DNA of 17,193 nt from an uncultured Oscillospiraceae bacterium (lineage in GTDB: Bacteria > Bacillota > Clostridia > Oscillospirales > Ruminococcaceae). Made by a program: the position numbers and the translations under genes. The notes under the pieces are model-generated. The model worked only from the letters and a program-made list of their open reading frames with translations, was not told where the DNA came from and did no database searches. Shown here piece after piece: positions 1 to 6,586 of this stretch (positions within the stretch are counted from its first letter, which is position 1; every line of letters starts with the position of its first letter). The DNA is taken from positions 1-17,193 of the forward strand of contig CAJTSZ010000042.1 in assembly GCA_910578755.1 (NCBI GenBank). The letters run 5' to 3'.

Positions 1-1167
1 GTGGAGGCATTAGGGGAGCGCCCCTTCACCGTAAAATCCGGCCTGTTGGTTTCCCAGGTTTTTGTGCGTCCCGGGCAAACAGTGTCCCCTGGGGATCCCC
101 TTTTTTCCATTGATCAGCAGGTCCTGGAACAGCAAATCACCGCCGCCACCCGGGATTTGCAAAAGCTGCGGCTCCAGGCCGCCAGCGCCAATAATGAAGA
201 ACAAAAACAGCGGGCCCAGCTGGCCATAGACCGCGCCCAGGCGGATTACGAAGCCACCCAGCAGGAGCATGATACCTTGGTTAAGCGGGCAGAGCAGGAT
301 TTAAAGCGCGCCTCCAACCGTTGGGACGATTATGAGGACTTTGGCCCCGGCCAGTTTGTGGAAGGGGAGTGGCAGCCGGAGGATACCTCCTACGAGGACG
401 CCTACCGCGCCGCCCGCCGGGCTTTGGAGGACGCCAAAGCCAACCGGGAAAAGGCCCTGGAGCAGGCCCGCCGCGCCTTGGAGGACGCCAGCCTCCAGCA
501 CAGTGAAAATTTTTCCGCCCAAATTACCGCCTTGGATATTCAGGAAAAGCAGGAGGAAGTAAAACGCCTGCAAGCCTACCAGGAAAACGGGGGAACCGTT
601 ACCGCAAAGGAAGCAGGCGCGGTAACAAAAGTAAATGTGGCTCCCGGGCAAAATACCTCCGGGGAAGCCGCCCTTCTCCTTGCCTCCCAGGAGGACGGCT
701 ATTTTCTCAAAGCCACCCTTCCCAAGGAGGAGGCCGAGTATCTCACCCCAGGCCAAACGGTCACCGTCACCCTGGCCGGGGAAAAAACACCCATAGAAGC
801 TACAGTACAAACCATTGCCCCCGGTGCCGAAGGGGGTTGGGAGGTGGCCGTCACCCTTCCAGCCGGCCAAGGTTCCTGGGGAAACCAGGGGGAATTTAAA
901 GCGGTGCAGTACAGCAAAACATACAACGCCTGCCTGCCTCTTTCTGCCATTCACGAGGATACCTCCGGTAAGTACGTCCTTACAGTGGAAGAACGCCCCG
1001 GAATCCTGGGTACAGAAAAGGTGGCCGTCCGTATCCCTGTCACCGTGGTAGATGCAAACAGCGAAAAAGCCGCTGTAGAAGGGGCCCTCTACTTGGATAG
1101 CCAGGTCATTATTTCCTCCAAACGTCCCATTGGGGAAGGGGACAGGGTTCGCATGGGGGAGGGCTAA
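1..1167 (+). CDS. HlyD-family efflux/secretion adaptor subunit, 5'-truncated
   Basis: Membrane-fusion (adaptor) protein that would couple an inner-membrane transporter to substrate export outside the membrane. The visible 388 residues show the family layout: a first lipoyl/barrel-sandwich half at about 10-40 (VRPGQTVSPGDPLFSID), a long charged coiled coil at about 42-195, the second lipoyl half at about 198-230 (AGAVTKVNVAPGQ), then a beta-barrel and membrane-proximal region to the end. The coiled coil holds a local duplication, with RRALEDA recurring 19 residues apart. No membrane anchor or signal peptide is present, and the frame is open from base 1. The GTG at base 1 is therefore probably an internal valine and the true start lies upstream of the window. 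The stop is 4 bp before the next gene, so the two are probably cotranscribed. The family call is firm; the transported substrate cannot be read from the sequence. Confidence 0.85.
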   Translation: MEALGERPFTVKSGLLVSQVFVRPGQTVSPGDPLFSIDQQVLEQQITAATRDLQKLRLQAASANNEEQKQRAQLAIDRAQADYEATQQEHDTLVKRAEQDLKRASNRWDDYEDFGPGQFVEGEWQPEDTSYEDAYRAARRALEDAKANREKALEQARRALEDASLQHSENFSAQITALDIQEKQEEVKRLQAYQENGGTVTAKEAGAVTKVNVAPGQNTSGEAALLLASQEDGYFLKATLPKEEAEYLTPGQTVTVTLAGEKTPIEATVQTIAPGAEGGWEVAVTLPAGQGSWGNQGEFKAVQYSKTYNACLPLSAIHEDTSGKYVLTVEERPGILGTEKVAVRIPVTVVDANSEKAAVEGALYLDSQVIISSKRPIGEGDRVRMGEG

Positions 1168-1171
1168 GCAT

Positions 1172-2365
1172 ATGAAAAATAAACACATCCCACCCCTTGT
1201 TCCAGCCCTTTGCCTTGCCGCCTTAATTTTGTGGTGCGCCGCCCTCACGGCAGGCTCGCCCCTCCACAACCTGCCCAATCAGGTGCAGCTGCGCTGGCCC
1301 CAGGCCCTCATCACCGCCCCCATGCTGGAAAAGCTCTCCGCCTCCAGGCAAAACGGGGGAAAAGGGGTCAATTTTTCTGCCTGGCGGCAGCAGGCCGTTA
1401 CCGTGTCCTCTGCCTGGGGAAGCACTGTCCAGGGGCCGGGGGTGTGGTACTGGGGCCGGGGAGATCAAATTTTCCCTACCGCACGCCTTTCCTGTGGCCG
1501 TTGGACCCTTTCCCAGGAAACAAACCAGTGTATGGTCAGTGAAAATATGGCCCTGGCCCTTTGGGGCAGCGCCAGTGTGGAAGGGCTGACCCTCACCCTC
1601 CAGGGTAAGGAATATTTGGTGGCCGGGGTTATTCAAAATTTGCCTCCTATGGTACTGTTGCCCGCCTCCCCACAGGAGGCTTTTTCTTCCCTTGTCCTGT
1701 GCCCAGCCGCGGGGGAGAACCCAAAGCAGGCGGCCCAAAACCTGGTTATGGAGGGCGGCCTGCCGGGGGATTGGCTGCTGCTTCCCGCCAGCGTCCCAAA
1801 AACCATAGCGGCTTTTGCCCAAAACCTGCCCCCTGTGGCTTTCGCATTGTGGCTGGTTTTCTCCCAGTGGAAAAAAGCCAAAGGGGAGCCCTCCCTTGCT
1901 CAAAAGTGGGGGAAGTATGGCAAGGCGGCCTTTTTGGCAGCAGCCTGTGCTTGGGCCCTGGGCTTTCCGCCAAGTATTTCCCAGGAATGGCTCCCTACCC
2001 GCTGGTCAGATTTTTCCTTTTGGGGTGAAAGCCTGGGGCAGCTGTCCAACCAGCTTATCACCAGCCTGACCTCTCAAAAGCTGCTCCCCGACCTCCTCCT
2101 GTGGCAAAAAATGGGCAAAGCAATTCTTTTTATGGCCCTGGCCACTGCAGCCGGCGGGGTACTGGCAGCAAAGGCAAAAGGGGAGCCCAAGCTGTCCCTT
2201 GGCGCTAGTTTAGCTCTCTGCGGTTTCCTTACCCTGGCCGCCTGGTGGATTTGCTTTCTCCTTTTGGGGGAAGCAGCAGTGAACCAAGCCTTTCTCTTTC
2301 TGCCGCCCCTTGCAGCCCTGATAGGGGAATACCCTGCCCCTTTTCAGGGGCCCTCCGGCTCCTAA
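1172..2365 (+). CDS. Multi-pass membrane protein with MacB-like core domain, putative efflux component
   Basis: Start ATG at 1172 is chosen because GGAGGG lies about 9 bp upstream; an upstream in-frame ATG at 1130 would overlap the hlyD-like gene by 38 bp. The 397-residue product begins with a hydrophobic segment (about 8-26). An extracytoplasmic region follows, whose stretch at about 120-155 (MVSENMALALWG, then LTLQGKEYLVAGVIQ) resembles the end of the MacB periplasmic core domain. Four or five further hydrophobic segments lie at roughly 219-232, 250-266, 317-333, 344-366 and 370-386. It is tightly coupled to the HlyD-type adaptor, which fits an ABC-type export system, but I see no ATPase here. 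The canonical MacB/FtsX C-terminal permease arrangement is not obvious, so it may be a divergent permease or an accessory membrane subunit. Membrane location is well supported; exact function is uncertain. Confidence 0.7.
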   Translation: MKNKHIPPLVPALCLAALILWCAALTAGSPLHNLPNQVQLRWPQALITAPMLEKLSASRQNGGKGVNFSAWRQQAVTVSSAWGSTVQGPGVWYWGRGDQIFPTARLSCGRWTLSQETNQCMVSENMALALWGSASVEGLTLTLQGKEYLVAGVIQNLPPMVLLPASPQEAFSSLVLCPAAGENPKQAAQNLVMEGGLPGDWLLLPASVPKTIAAFAQNLPPVAFALWLVFSQWKKAKGEPSLAQKWGKYGKAAFLAAACAWALGFPPSISQEWLPTRWSDFSFWGESLGQLSNQLITSLTSQKLLPDLLLWQKMGKAILFMALATAAGGVLAAKAKGEPKLSLGASLALCGFLTLAAWWICFLLLGEAAVNQAFLFLPPLAALIGEYPAPFQGPSGS

Positions 2366-2442
2366 AACCCCCGGCCCCACTCTTTTGGAAGTGTGCAGTC
2401 ACTTCCAAGCCTTTACCATTGGGGCTTTCAGCCCCATAACCT

Positions 2443-2485
2443 AAATGTTACAGCAAAGGTTTTCCTTTGCTGTAACATTTTTCTT
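2443..2485 (+). terminator. Strong intrinsic terminator, potentially bidirectional
   Basis: A perfect 17-bp inverted repeat (2443-2459 with 2464-2480, arms reading AAATGTTACAGCAAAGG and its complement) closes a TTTT loop. It is followed by a T-rich run reaching 2485 and preceded by an A-rich start, so it could terminate in both directions. It lies about 80 bp after the stop of the MacB-like gene and is the natural end of the efflux transcript. Confidence 0.75.
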
Positions 2486-2606
2486 TTCAACAGCGAAAGA
2501 AGTTTAACAAGAAGCGCCGCCGGGGTACCCCCTGGACCCCTTCCGCGGGGCCGGTGGGAAAGGCCCCCTGCCGTTCAGCGGAACGCCGCCGTTGTTCCAA
2601 CGGCTA

Positions 2607-2699
2607 CAAGTTTGCCTTTGGCAAACTTGCGAAAACTACAGCAAAGGCACAAGTTATCGCAAGTTCGCTTTGCGAACTTGTGGCCCCACGCTGTGGGGC
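2607..2699. repeat. Cluster of three small perfect palindromes
   Basis: Three adjacent perfect hairpins, each with a 3-nt loop: CAAGTTTGCC-TTT-GGCAAACTTG (2607-2629), CAAGTTCGC-TTT-GCGAACTTG (2660-2680) and GCCCCAC-GCT-GTGGGGC (2683-2699). The first two are near copies that differ in the stem but keep pairing. None is followed by a T-run, so they are not simple terminators. They resemble short interspersed palindromes; their role is unknown. Confidence 0.65.
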
Positions 2700-2717
2700 T
2701 GGCGGTTGGCTGCACTT

Positions 2718-2783
2718 GGGGAGTGTATTCATTTTAAAAGGCTGTAGTCAAGCTACAAAGCTAGGTCATAAGGAACACTCCCC
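2718..2783 (-). repeat. Palindromic element A (66 nt hairpin, inverted relative to element B)
   Basis: Outer arms GGGGAGTGT (2718-2726) and ACACTCCCC (2775-2783) are a perfect 9-bp inverted repeat. An inner stem TGTAG/CTACA (2743-2747 with 2753-2757) sits in the middle. Read on the minus strand it aligns with element B (2952-3016): both begin with GGAGT(G/A)TTCCTT one or two bases in and end in ACACTCC. It is probably one member of a repeat family. Confidence 0.6.
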
Positions 2784-2849
2784 TGTGTGAGGCCAAGCCC
2801 TCCCCAAGGTGAGGTCGGGCTTCCCACCAGTGCGAACTTGCTGTTTACA

Positions 2850-2938
2850 GGCTCTAACCGATAGAGCCCGCAAATTTGGTAATGCCCTGCGCAGGCAGGG
2901 CTACTAAGCGGGCAGTCTGCCCCCACCATTGGGCAGAC
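2850..2938. repeat. Three short hairpins between palindromic elements A and B
   Basis: GGCTCTA/TAGAGCC (2850-2856 with 2862-2868), GCCCTGC/GCAGGGC (2884-2890 with 2895-2901) and GTCTGCCC/GGGCAGAC (2915-2922 with 2931-2938) are perfect inverted repeats with loops of 5, 4 and 8 nt. They lie in series between the two larger palindromic elements and suggest a folded transcript or a composite repeat. No function is assigned. Confidence 0.6.
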
Positions 2939-2951
2939 CAACCGTTGTGCA

Positions 2952-3016
2952 GAGGAGTATTCCTTGTAACATGGCCATACACGAACGTGGGGCCATGTTA
3001 TAATTAAACACTCCTC
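2952..3016 (+). repeat. Palindromic element B (65 nt hairpin)
   Basis: Outer arms GAGGAGT (2952-2958) and ACTCCTC (3010-3016) pair perfectly. An inner 10-bp stem TAACATGGCC/GGCCATGTTA (2967-2976 with 2991-3000) closes a 14-nt loop. Ends and length match element A in inverted orientation, while the inner stem differs in sequence but still forms a hairpin. Confidence 0.6.
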
Positions 3017-3093
3017 AAACACCGGTTGCCGCCTTTCATTGAGAGCCACAGTCAAATTTGGGGCCAGGGGTAAAACCCCGGCATTTTTCTTTT

Positions 3094-3125
3094 CCATATT
3101 TCTTTTGATGCCAAAAGAAATATGG
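3094..3125. repeat. Perfect 14-bp hairpin with 4-nt loop
   Basis: CCATATTTCTTTTG (3094-3107) pairs perfectly with CAAAAGAAATATGG (3112-3125) around an ATGC loop. No T-run follows on either strand, so it is not a classic terminator. A weaker GC-rich hairpin (GCAGGG/CCCTGC, about 3133-3152) follows directly. Confidence 0.65.
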
Positions 3126-3238
3126 CCTGGGTGCAGGGGCGGAGCGCCCTGCAAAAATAAAAGCTTTGTAAGCGCCCCTTACAAGTTTTTCGGCTTCGCC
3201 TGCAAAACTTGCGAAACTTGTATCGTTTGCACATTAGC

Positions 3239-3263
3239 TTTTTTATTGTGAAACAATAAAAAA
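3239..3263. repeat. AT-only inverted repeat beside the terminator
   Basis: TTTTTTATTGT (3239-3249) and ACAATAAAAAA (3253-3263) form an 11-bp perfect inverted repeat with a GAA loop. It lies immediately beyond the terminator of the minus-strand hydrolase gene and may reinforce transcript end formation. Confidence 0.5.
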
Positions 3264-3270
3264 TAGCAGT

Positions 3271-3301
3271 AAAAAAGGCACAGCTTCAAGCTGTGCCTTT
3301 T
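3271..3301 (-). terminator. Intrinsic terminator of the serine hydrolase gene
   Basis: AAAAGGCACAGCT (3273-3285) and AGCTGTGCCTTTT (3289-3301) form a 13-bp stem with a 3-nt loop. Read on the minus strand the stem is followed by a run of T residues (3271-3276), as expected of a rho-independent terminator. It lies 20 bp beyond the stop codon of the minus-strand hydrolase. Confidence 0.85.
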
Positions 3302-3320
3302 AAGCTAAAAAACCGGGTAA

Positions 3321-4712
3321 TTACGCCATTTTTTCAAAGTGGATAGGGCATGGCGCGTCGGACCATTCCATTACCAGGTTGCTGTCCTGGTTGAAAAAGG
3401 CCTTAAAGGTACGGGTGTCCAGCACCTGGAAGCCTACAAATTTGCTGTCGCCAACGCGGTTAAAGGGCTGGTCCATTAAGCCGTACAGCAAACGGAGCTT
3501 GCCCTCGTGGTAGTCAAAATGTAAAGTGCCGTAACCGGGGTTGTAGTAATCGCCACAGAAGCGCCGGTTTGCTTCCTCTTCACTAATTGGTAAATCCGCT
3601 TTTTCTTCCTCGGTATAGTTAGGCGCAAAGGAAATTTTGTTAAATTCATCTAAAATAAACTGGTAGCTGTCCTCTACTTCGCCTAAAATCATGTCGCAAA
3701 GCAGGTACTTAAAGGCATTGTAAGCAGGGGTGTCCACAGTGTTTACAGAAAGTGCAAACCCAGCGTTCAGTTCCGGGAAAAACCCTACCATGGAGTTAAA
3801 CCCATCGGTAGAACCGGAGTGGAACGCAATTCTGTGGCCCTTGTACACAGCGGTAATCCAAGCTAAACCGTAGCTTTTTTGCAGCTCTGCCGGGTGGGCA
3901 GATTTGCCGGGAGTGCACACGTTTGGTTTAATCAGTTCCTCCAGGCCCTCTTTGCTGATAATGCGGGCGCCGTCCAATTCGCCGCCGTTGCACAGCATAC
4001 GTACCCAGCGCTCCAGGCTGTCTAGGTTGGTGTACAAGCCGCCGCAGGGGTTGCTGGCCTTGCCCACAACTTCAGGTACTTCGTACAGCTGGCCCTTTGT
4101 TTGGGCGTAAGGCAAAGCAGCGTCCTTGCCTGCCATACAGTCAACGCCGCGGAAACACATATCCATGCCCAACGGGTCGCCAATTTTTTCTTTCAGCAGT
4201 TCCTCCCAGGTTTTCCCGGTGAGGCGTTCGCACAGGTAGCCTAAAGCAACGTACATTTGGTTTTGGTAGCTGTATTTTTCACGGAAAGAGTATGCCGGCG
4301 GGAAGTAGGCGATGCGGCGTACCAAATCGGCCCGGTCCTCCCGAACAAAAGTGCGCATTACATCATGGCGGCAAAGGCCGGTGCGGTGGCAGCCCATATC
4401 GCGGGGGGTAACATGCTCTTCAGCGTATTTGTCCATCATACAAAAGTCGGGCATAAGCTGTTTTACAGGGGTATCCCAAGTCATCAGGCCCTCTTCACAC
4501 AGCTGGCCCGCTACCATGGTGGTAAAAGCCTTGCTGCAGGAAGCAATTTGGAAGTAGGTTTTTGGTGTAACAGGGCGGTGGGTTTGAATGTCCGCCTCAC
4601 CAAAGCATTCTTTTGCCAATACCTTGCCGTCCTTTACGGCAACCATAATACCGCCGGCTAGGCCGTGGGTTTTGCGAATTTGGTCAATGGTCTGCTGAAT
4701 AATTTTTTCCAT
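3321..4712 (-). CDS. Serine hydrolase, beta-lactamase/PBP-like (class C fold) family
   Basis: A 463-residue member of the beta-lactamase-related serine hydrolase family (PF00144 type), which includes class C beta-lactamases, esterases and D-amino peptidases. The three active-site motifs are visible: SxxK as S58-C59-S60-K61, YxN as Y149-Q150-N151 and HxG as H298-S299-G300. The family's CHRTGL segment is at 108-113. About 90 C-terminal residues after 370 form a beta-rich tail like the DUF3471 region of related proteins. Start ATG at 4712 is supported by AAAGGA about 12 bp upstream; longer in-frame starts have no ribosome binding site. No signal peptide or membrane segment is seen, so it is probably cytoplasmic, which argues against a true secreted beta-lactamase. 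The substrate is unknown; a peptidase or esterase role is likelier than drug resistance. Confidence 0.88.
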   Translation of the reverse strand: MEKIIQQTIDQIRKTHGLAGGIMVAVKDGKVLAKECFGEADIQTHRPVTPKTYFQIASCSKAFTTMVAGQLCEEGLMTWDTPVKQLMPDFCMMDKYAEEHVTPRDMGCHRTGLCRHDVMRTFVREDRADLVRRIAYFPPAYSFREKYSYQNQMYVALGYLCERLTGKTWEELLKEKIGDPLGMDMCFRGVDCMAGKDAALPYAQTKGQLYEVPEVVGKASNPCGGLYTNLDSLERWVRMLCNGGELDGARIISKEGLEELIKPNVCTPGKSAHPAELQKSYGLAWITAVYKGHRIAFHSGSTDGFNSMVGFFPELNAGFALSVNTVDTPAYNAFKYLLCDMILGEVEDSYQFILDEFNKISFAPNYTEEEKADLPISEEEANRRFCGDYYNPGYGTLHFDYHEGKLRLLYGLMDQPFNRVGDSKFVGFQVLDTRTFKAFFNQDSNLVMEWSDAPCPIHFEKMA

Positions 4713-4800
4713 GTATGTACCGCGTCCTTTCTTGTGTGCAAATTCCATACTTAAAATTGTTTTTCCATGCCGTTGGCGGCACAGCAAAAGCAATATGTAC

Positions 4801-4829
4801 ATTATATTACTTTTTAAGGGCCAATACAA
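4801..4829 (-). promoter_or_regulatory. Candidate sigma-A promoter for the serine hydrolase
   Basis: On the minus strand a perfect TATAAT (-10, 4801-4806) lies 17 bp from TTGTAT (-35, 4824-4829), which matches TTGACA in its first three bases. This puts the transcript start about 80-85 bp ahead of the ATG at 4712. The flanking 4830-4980 stretch is strongly AT-rich and holds only a weak 7-bp hairpin (CAAATTG/CAATTTG, 4960-4981). Confidence 0.5.
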
Positions 4830-4995
4830 CCATTGAAATTATAAAATACCATTATAAAGTATAAATATTATATATTTCTATCCACTGAATAGTAGGCGTT
4901 TCAGTCTAAAATTCATATGAAACGAACAAAAATATATGAGAATACCGCTAATTTTATAGCAAATTGCCCATTAACAATTTGTTGCGCCTTGCCCT

Positions 4996-5613
4996 CTACA
5001 GCCCAAGGTTTTGCCGGATGTAAAATTCCACCAGGTCTGCGGCGGCTTCAATACCGCAGCGGGAAGTGTTGATGGAAAGGTCATAGTTGGCGGTGTTGCC
5101 CCAGTTATTTCCAGTGCAGTTTTTGTAATACTGGCCCCGTTCCTTGTCTATTTTATGGATTTGCCTGCGGGCCTCCTCCGTGGAAATGTGGTACGTTTGC
5201 GCCGCATTAATAATGCGGTCCTTTAAGTCAGAATGAAGGAAAATGTTAAAGCAGTTGGGGTAATCGGCCAAAAAGTAATCGGCGCAGCGTCCTACAATAA
5301 CACAGCTGCCCTGGGCGGCAAATTCCCGTATCAGCCTAGTTTGCACGCCAATCAGTTCGGCGGAGGTGGGAAGGTACTCAAAGGAGGTGGCGTCTGCATA
5401 AGGCGCAGGGTAAATTTGGCTGAACAACCCTACAGCTTTTTCATCCATAGAATGAAGAAAAGCCTCGTTGATTTCCAATTCTTCCGCAGCCTGGGTTAAA
5501 ATTTCCTTGTCATAATAGGGGATGCCAAAACGCTGGGCAAGCTCTTTGCCAACCTTTCGGCCGCCGCTGCCCCGCTGCCGGCCAATGGTAATAACAAATT
5601 TCTCTTTTTTCAT
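4996..5613 (-). CDS. Cytidylate kinase-like family protein
   Basis: A 205-residue P-loop protein of the cytidylate-kinase-like family (Cytidylate_kin2, PF13189). It opens with ITIGRQRGSGGRKVGKELA (9-27), a variant P-loop typical of this family rather than of true Cmk. A FGIPYYDKEIL block follows at 29-39, then VIVGRCADYFL (105-115). The lid-like stretch (about 150-183) has HKIDKERGQYYKNCTG and then WGNTANYDLSINT. These proteins are presumed nucleotide kinases, but their substrate is generally unproven. A strong AAAGGGGG ribosome binding site precedes the ATG. The gene is monocistronic or weakly linked to the downstream hydrolase (283 bp gap), and it diverges from ruvC across a 314-bp promoter region. 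Family assignment is strong; specificity for CMP is not established. Confidence 0.9.
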   Translation of the reverse strand: MKKEKFVITIGRQRGSGGRKVGKELAQRFGIPYYDKEILTQAAEELEINEAFLHSMDEKAVGLFSQIYPAPYADATSFEYLPTSAELIGVQTRLIREFAAQGSCVIVGRCADYFLADYPNCFNIFLHSDLKDRIINAAQTYHISTEEARRQIHKIDKERGQYYKNCTGNNWGNTANYDLSINTSRCGIEAAADLVEFYIRQNLGL

Positions 5614-5642
5614 AAAAAAGCCCCCTTTGCCTGCAATGTGCC

Positions 5643-5670
5643 TGCCGCTAAGGAACGTGCTTTAGCGGCA
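5643..5670 (-). other. Hairpin in the 5' UTR of the cytidylate-kinase-like gene
   Basis: TGCCGCTAA (5643-5651) and TTAGCGGCA (5662-5670) form a perfect 9-bp stem with a 10-nt loop. It lies between the predicted transcription start (about 5688) and the ribosome binding site on the minus strand. It lacks a T-run, so it is not a terminator; it might stabilise the message or modulate translation. Confidence 0.5.
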
Positions 5671-5694
5671 AAACCAATGTCTTTCTTTCATTTT

Positions 5695-5723
5695 AGTATA
5701 CTCCCAAAAACGGGGGGTGTCAA
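5695..5723 (-). promoter_or_regulatory. Near-consensus sigma-A promoter for the cytidylate-kinase-like gene
   Basis: On the minus strand a perfect TTGACA (-35, 5718-5723) and TATACT (-10, 5695-5700) are separated by exactly 17 bp. This gives a predicted leader of about 75 nt ahead of the ATG at 5613. Confidence 0.8.
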
Positions 5724-5793
5724 AGCAGAAATGGGGTGCCCCTGTAAAATATTTGTTGGTACAGCAAGCCGGCAGAGCCAAAGTAAAAATTTC

Positions 5794-5822
5794 TTGTTTC
5801 CAAAGGGTGGCTGTGTTATAAT
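5794..5822 (+). promoter_or_regulatory. Candidate sigma-A promoter for ruvC
   Basis: TTGTTT (-35, 5794-5799) and a perfect TATAAT (-10, 5817-5822) with a 17-bp spacer lie about 105 bp upstream of the ruvC start. It is arranged back-to-back with the minus-strand promoter at 5695-5723. No further element is recognised in the 5614-5927 gap. Confidence 0.6.
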
Positions 5823-5927
5823 AAACTTCATGTAGGCATGGCGCAGCAAAGGCGCCTGCCGCAGTAGGATAAACGGCCGTTTTACCCCGCAATATCCAAA
5901 GAAAAAGGCCAAATCCGGAGGAATAAT

Positions 5928-6443
5928 GTGATTATTTTAGGAATAGACCCTGGCTATGCCATTGTAGGCTGGGGCGTGGTGGATTACAAAAACGGGCGAT
6001 TCACTGTTTTAGGCTATGGGGCAATTACAACCCCCGCGGATATGAGCTTTAACCGCCGGCTGCAAATGATTTACCAGGACATGAACCAGCTGTGCGGCCA
6101 ATACAGCCCCCAGGCCCTTGCTGTGGAAAAGCTGTTTTTTACAAATAACCAAAAAACTGGTATTGATGTGGCCCAAGCCCGGGGCGTTATTTTGTTGGCG
6201 GCCACCCTGCACAATTTGGATGTGTTTGAATACACCCCCCTGCAGGTAAAACAGGCTGTTGTGGGCTATGGCAGGGCGGTAAAACACCAGGTAATGGAGA
6301 TGACAAAGTCCATTTTAAAGCTGCCAGCGGTGCCAAAGCCGGACGATACGGCGGACGCCTTGGCTTTGGCTGTCTGCCACGGCCATTGTGCAGGCTCTGC
6401 TATTCAGGCGGACCTGCTGAAGCGGTATTATGCCCAAAGGTAA
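5928..6443 (+). CDS. ruvC: Crossover junction endodeoxyribonuclease RuvC
   Basis: Holliday junction resolvase that cuts recombination intermediates delivered by RuvAB. At 171 residues it is the usual family length. The RNase H-like catalytic acids are visible: D7 in GIDPG, E67 in AVEKLFF, and D140 and D143 in KPDDTADALALAVCH. The start is GTG at 5928, directly behind GGAGGAA; an overlapping ATG at 5926 is out of frame. It leads a plus-strand run ruvC-ruvA-ruvB, the common arrangement, with 143 bp before ruvA. A candidate promoter lies about 105 bp upstream. Intact with no odd features. Confidence 0.97.
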   Translation: MIILGIDPGYAIVGWGVVDYKNGRFTVLGYGAITTPADMSFNRRLQMIYQDMNQLCGQYSPQALAVEKLFFTNNQKTGIDVAQARGVILLAATLHNLDVFEYTPLQVKQAVVGYGRAVKHQVMEMTKSILKLPAVPKPDDTADALALAVCHGHCAGSAIQADLLKRYYAQR

Positions 6444-6586
6444 GGCGGTATTGCTGCCTTAAAGCAGGGGGAAGGGCTCGGCAGAGGAACTTGGCAAGCC
6501 CCGCAAGCAGATAGATAGGGAAAATACATAGAAAAATGTCTTTTTATATAGATTAGTGAATTAGATTTAGAAAGGAAGAAGGCCCC

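Larger units (their letters stand above)
2366..3320. other. Hairpin-rich intergenic region between convergent genes
   Basis: About 950 bp without a credible gene, lying between a plus-strand gene ending at 2365 and a minus-strand gene ending at 3321. It contains at least twelve inverted repeats, several of them perfect. These include GGAAGTG/CACTTCC at 2387-2406, GGGGCT/AGCCCC at 2421-2435, GGGGT/ACCCC at 3067-3079 and TTGTAAG/CTTACAA at 3166-3184, besides those listed separately. The word GCGAACTTG or its complement recurs at 2660-2668, 2672-2680 and 2832-2840, and related CAAGTTTGC-type words recur near 2607-2629 and 3200-3220. Open frames across it are low-complexity products of the repeats and lack ribosome binding sites. 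It looks like an accumulation of small palindromic repeat elements flanked by terminators; no transposase is present. Confidence 0.7.

Noticed and set aside
301..1278. 325-codon minus-strand open frame opposite the HlyD-type gene
   Set aside because: Antisense shadow of a clearly coding frame with coiled-coil and lipoyl domains; its product is Gly/Phe/Leu-rich with no family features.
2393..2737. 114-codon plus-strand open frame in the hairpin-rich gap
   Set aside because: No ribosome binding site, composition follows the palindromic repeats, no recognisable domain, and it runs through a strong intrinsic terminator hairpin.
2753..3154. 133-codon minus-strand open frame in the same gap
   Set aside because: It spans both palindromic elements and several hairpins, lacks a Shine-Dalgarno site and shows no protein-like pattern; it is a by-product of the repeats.
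4960..4981. Terminator of the cytidylate-kinase-like gene
   Set aside because: The CAAATTG/CAATTTG stem is weak and AT-only, with no proper T-run on the minus strand.
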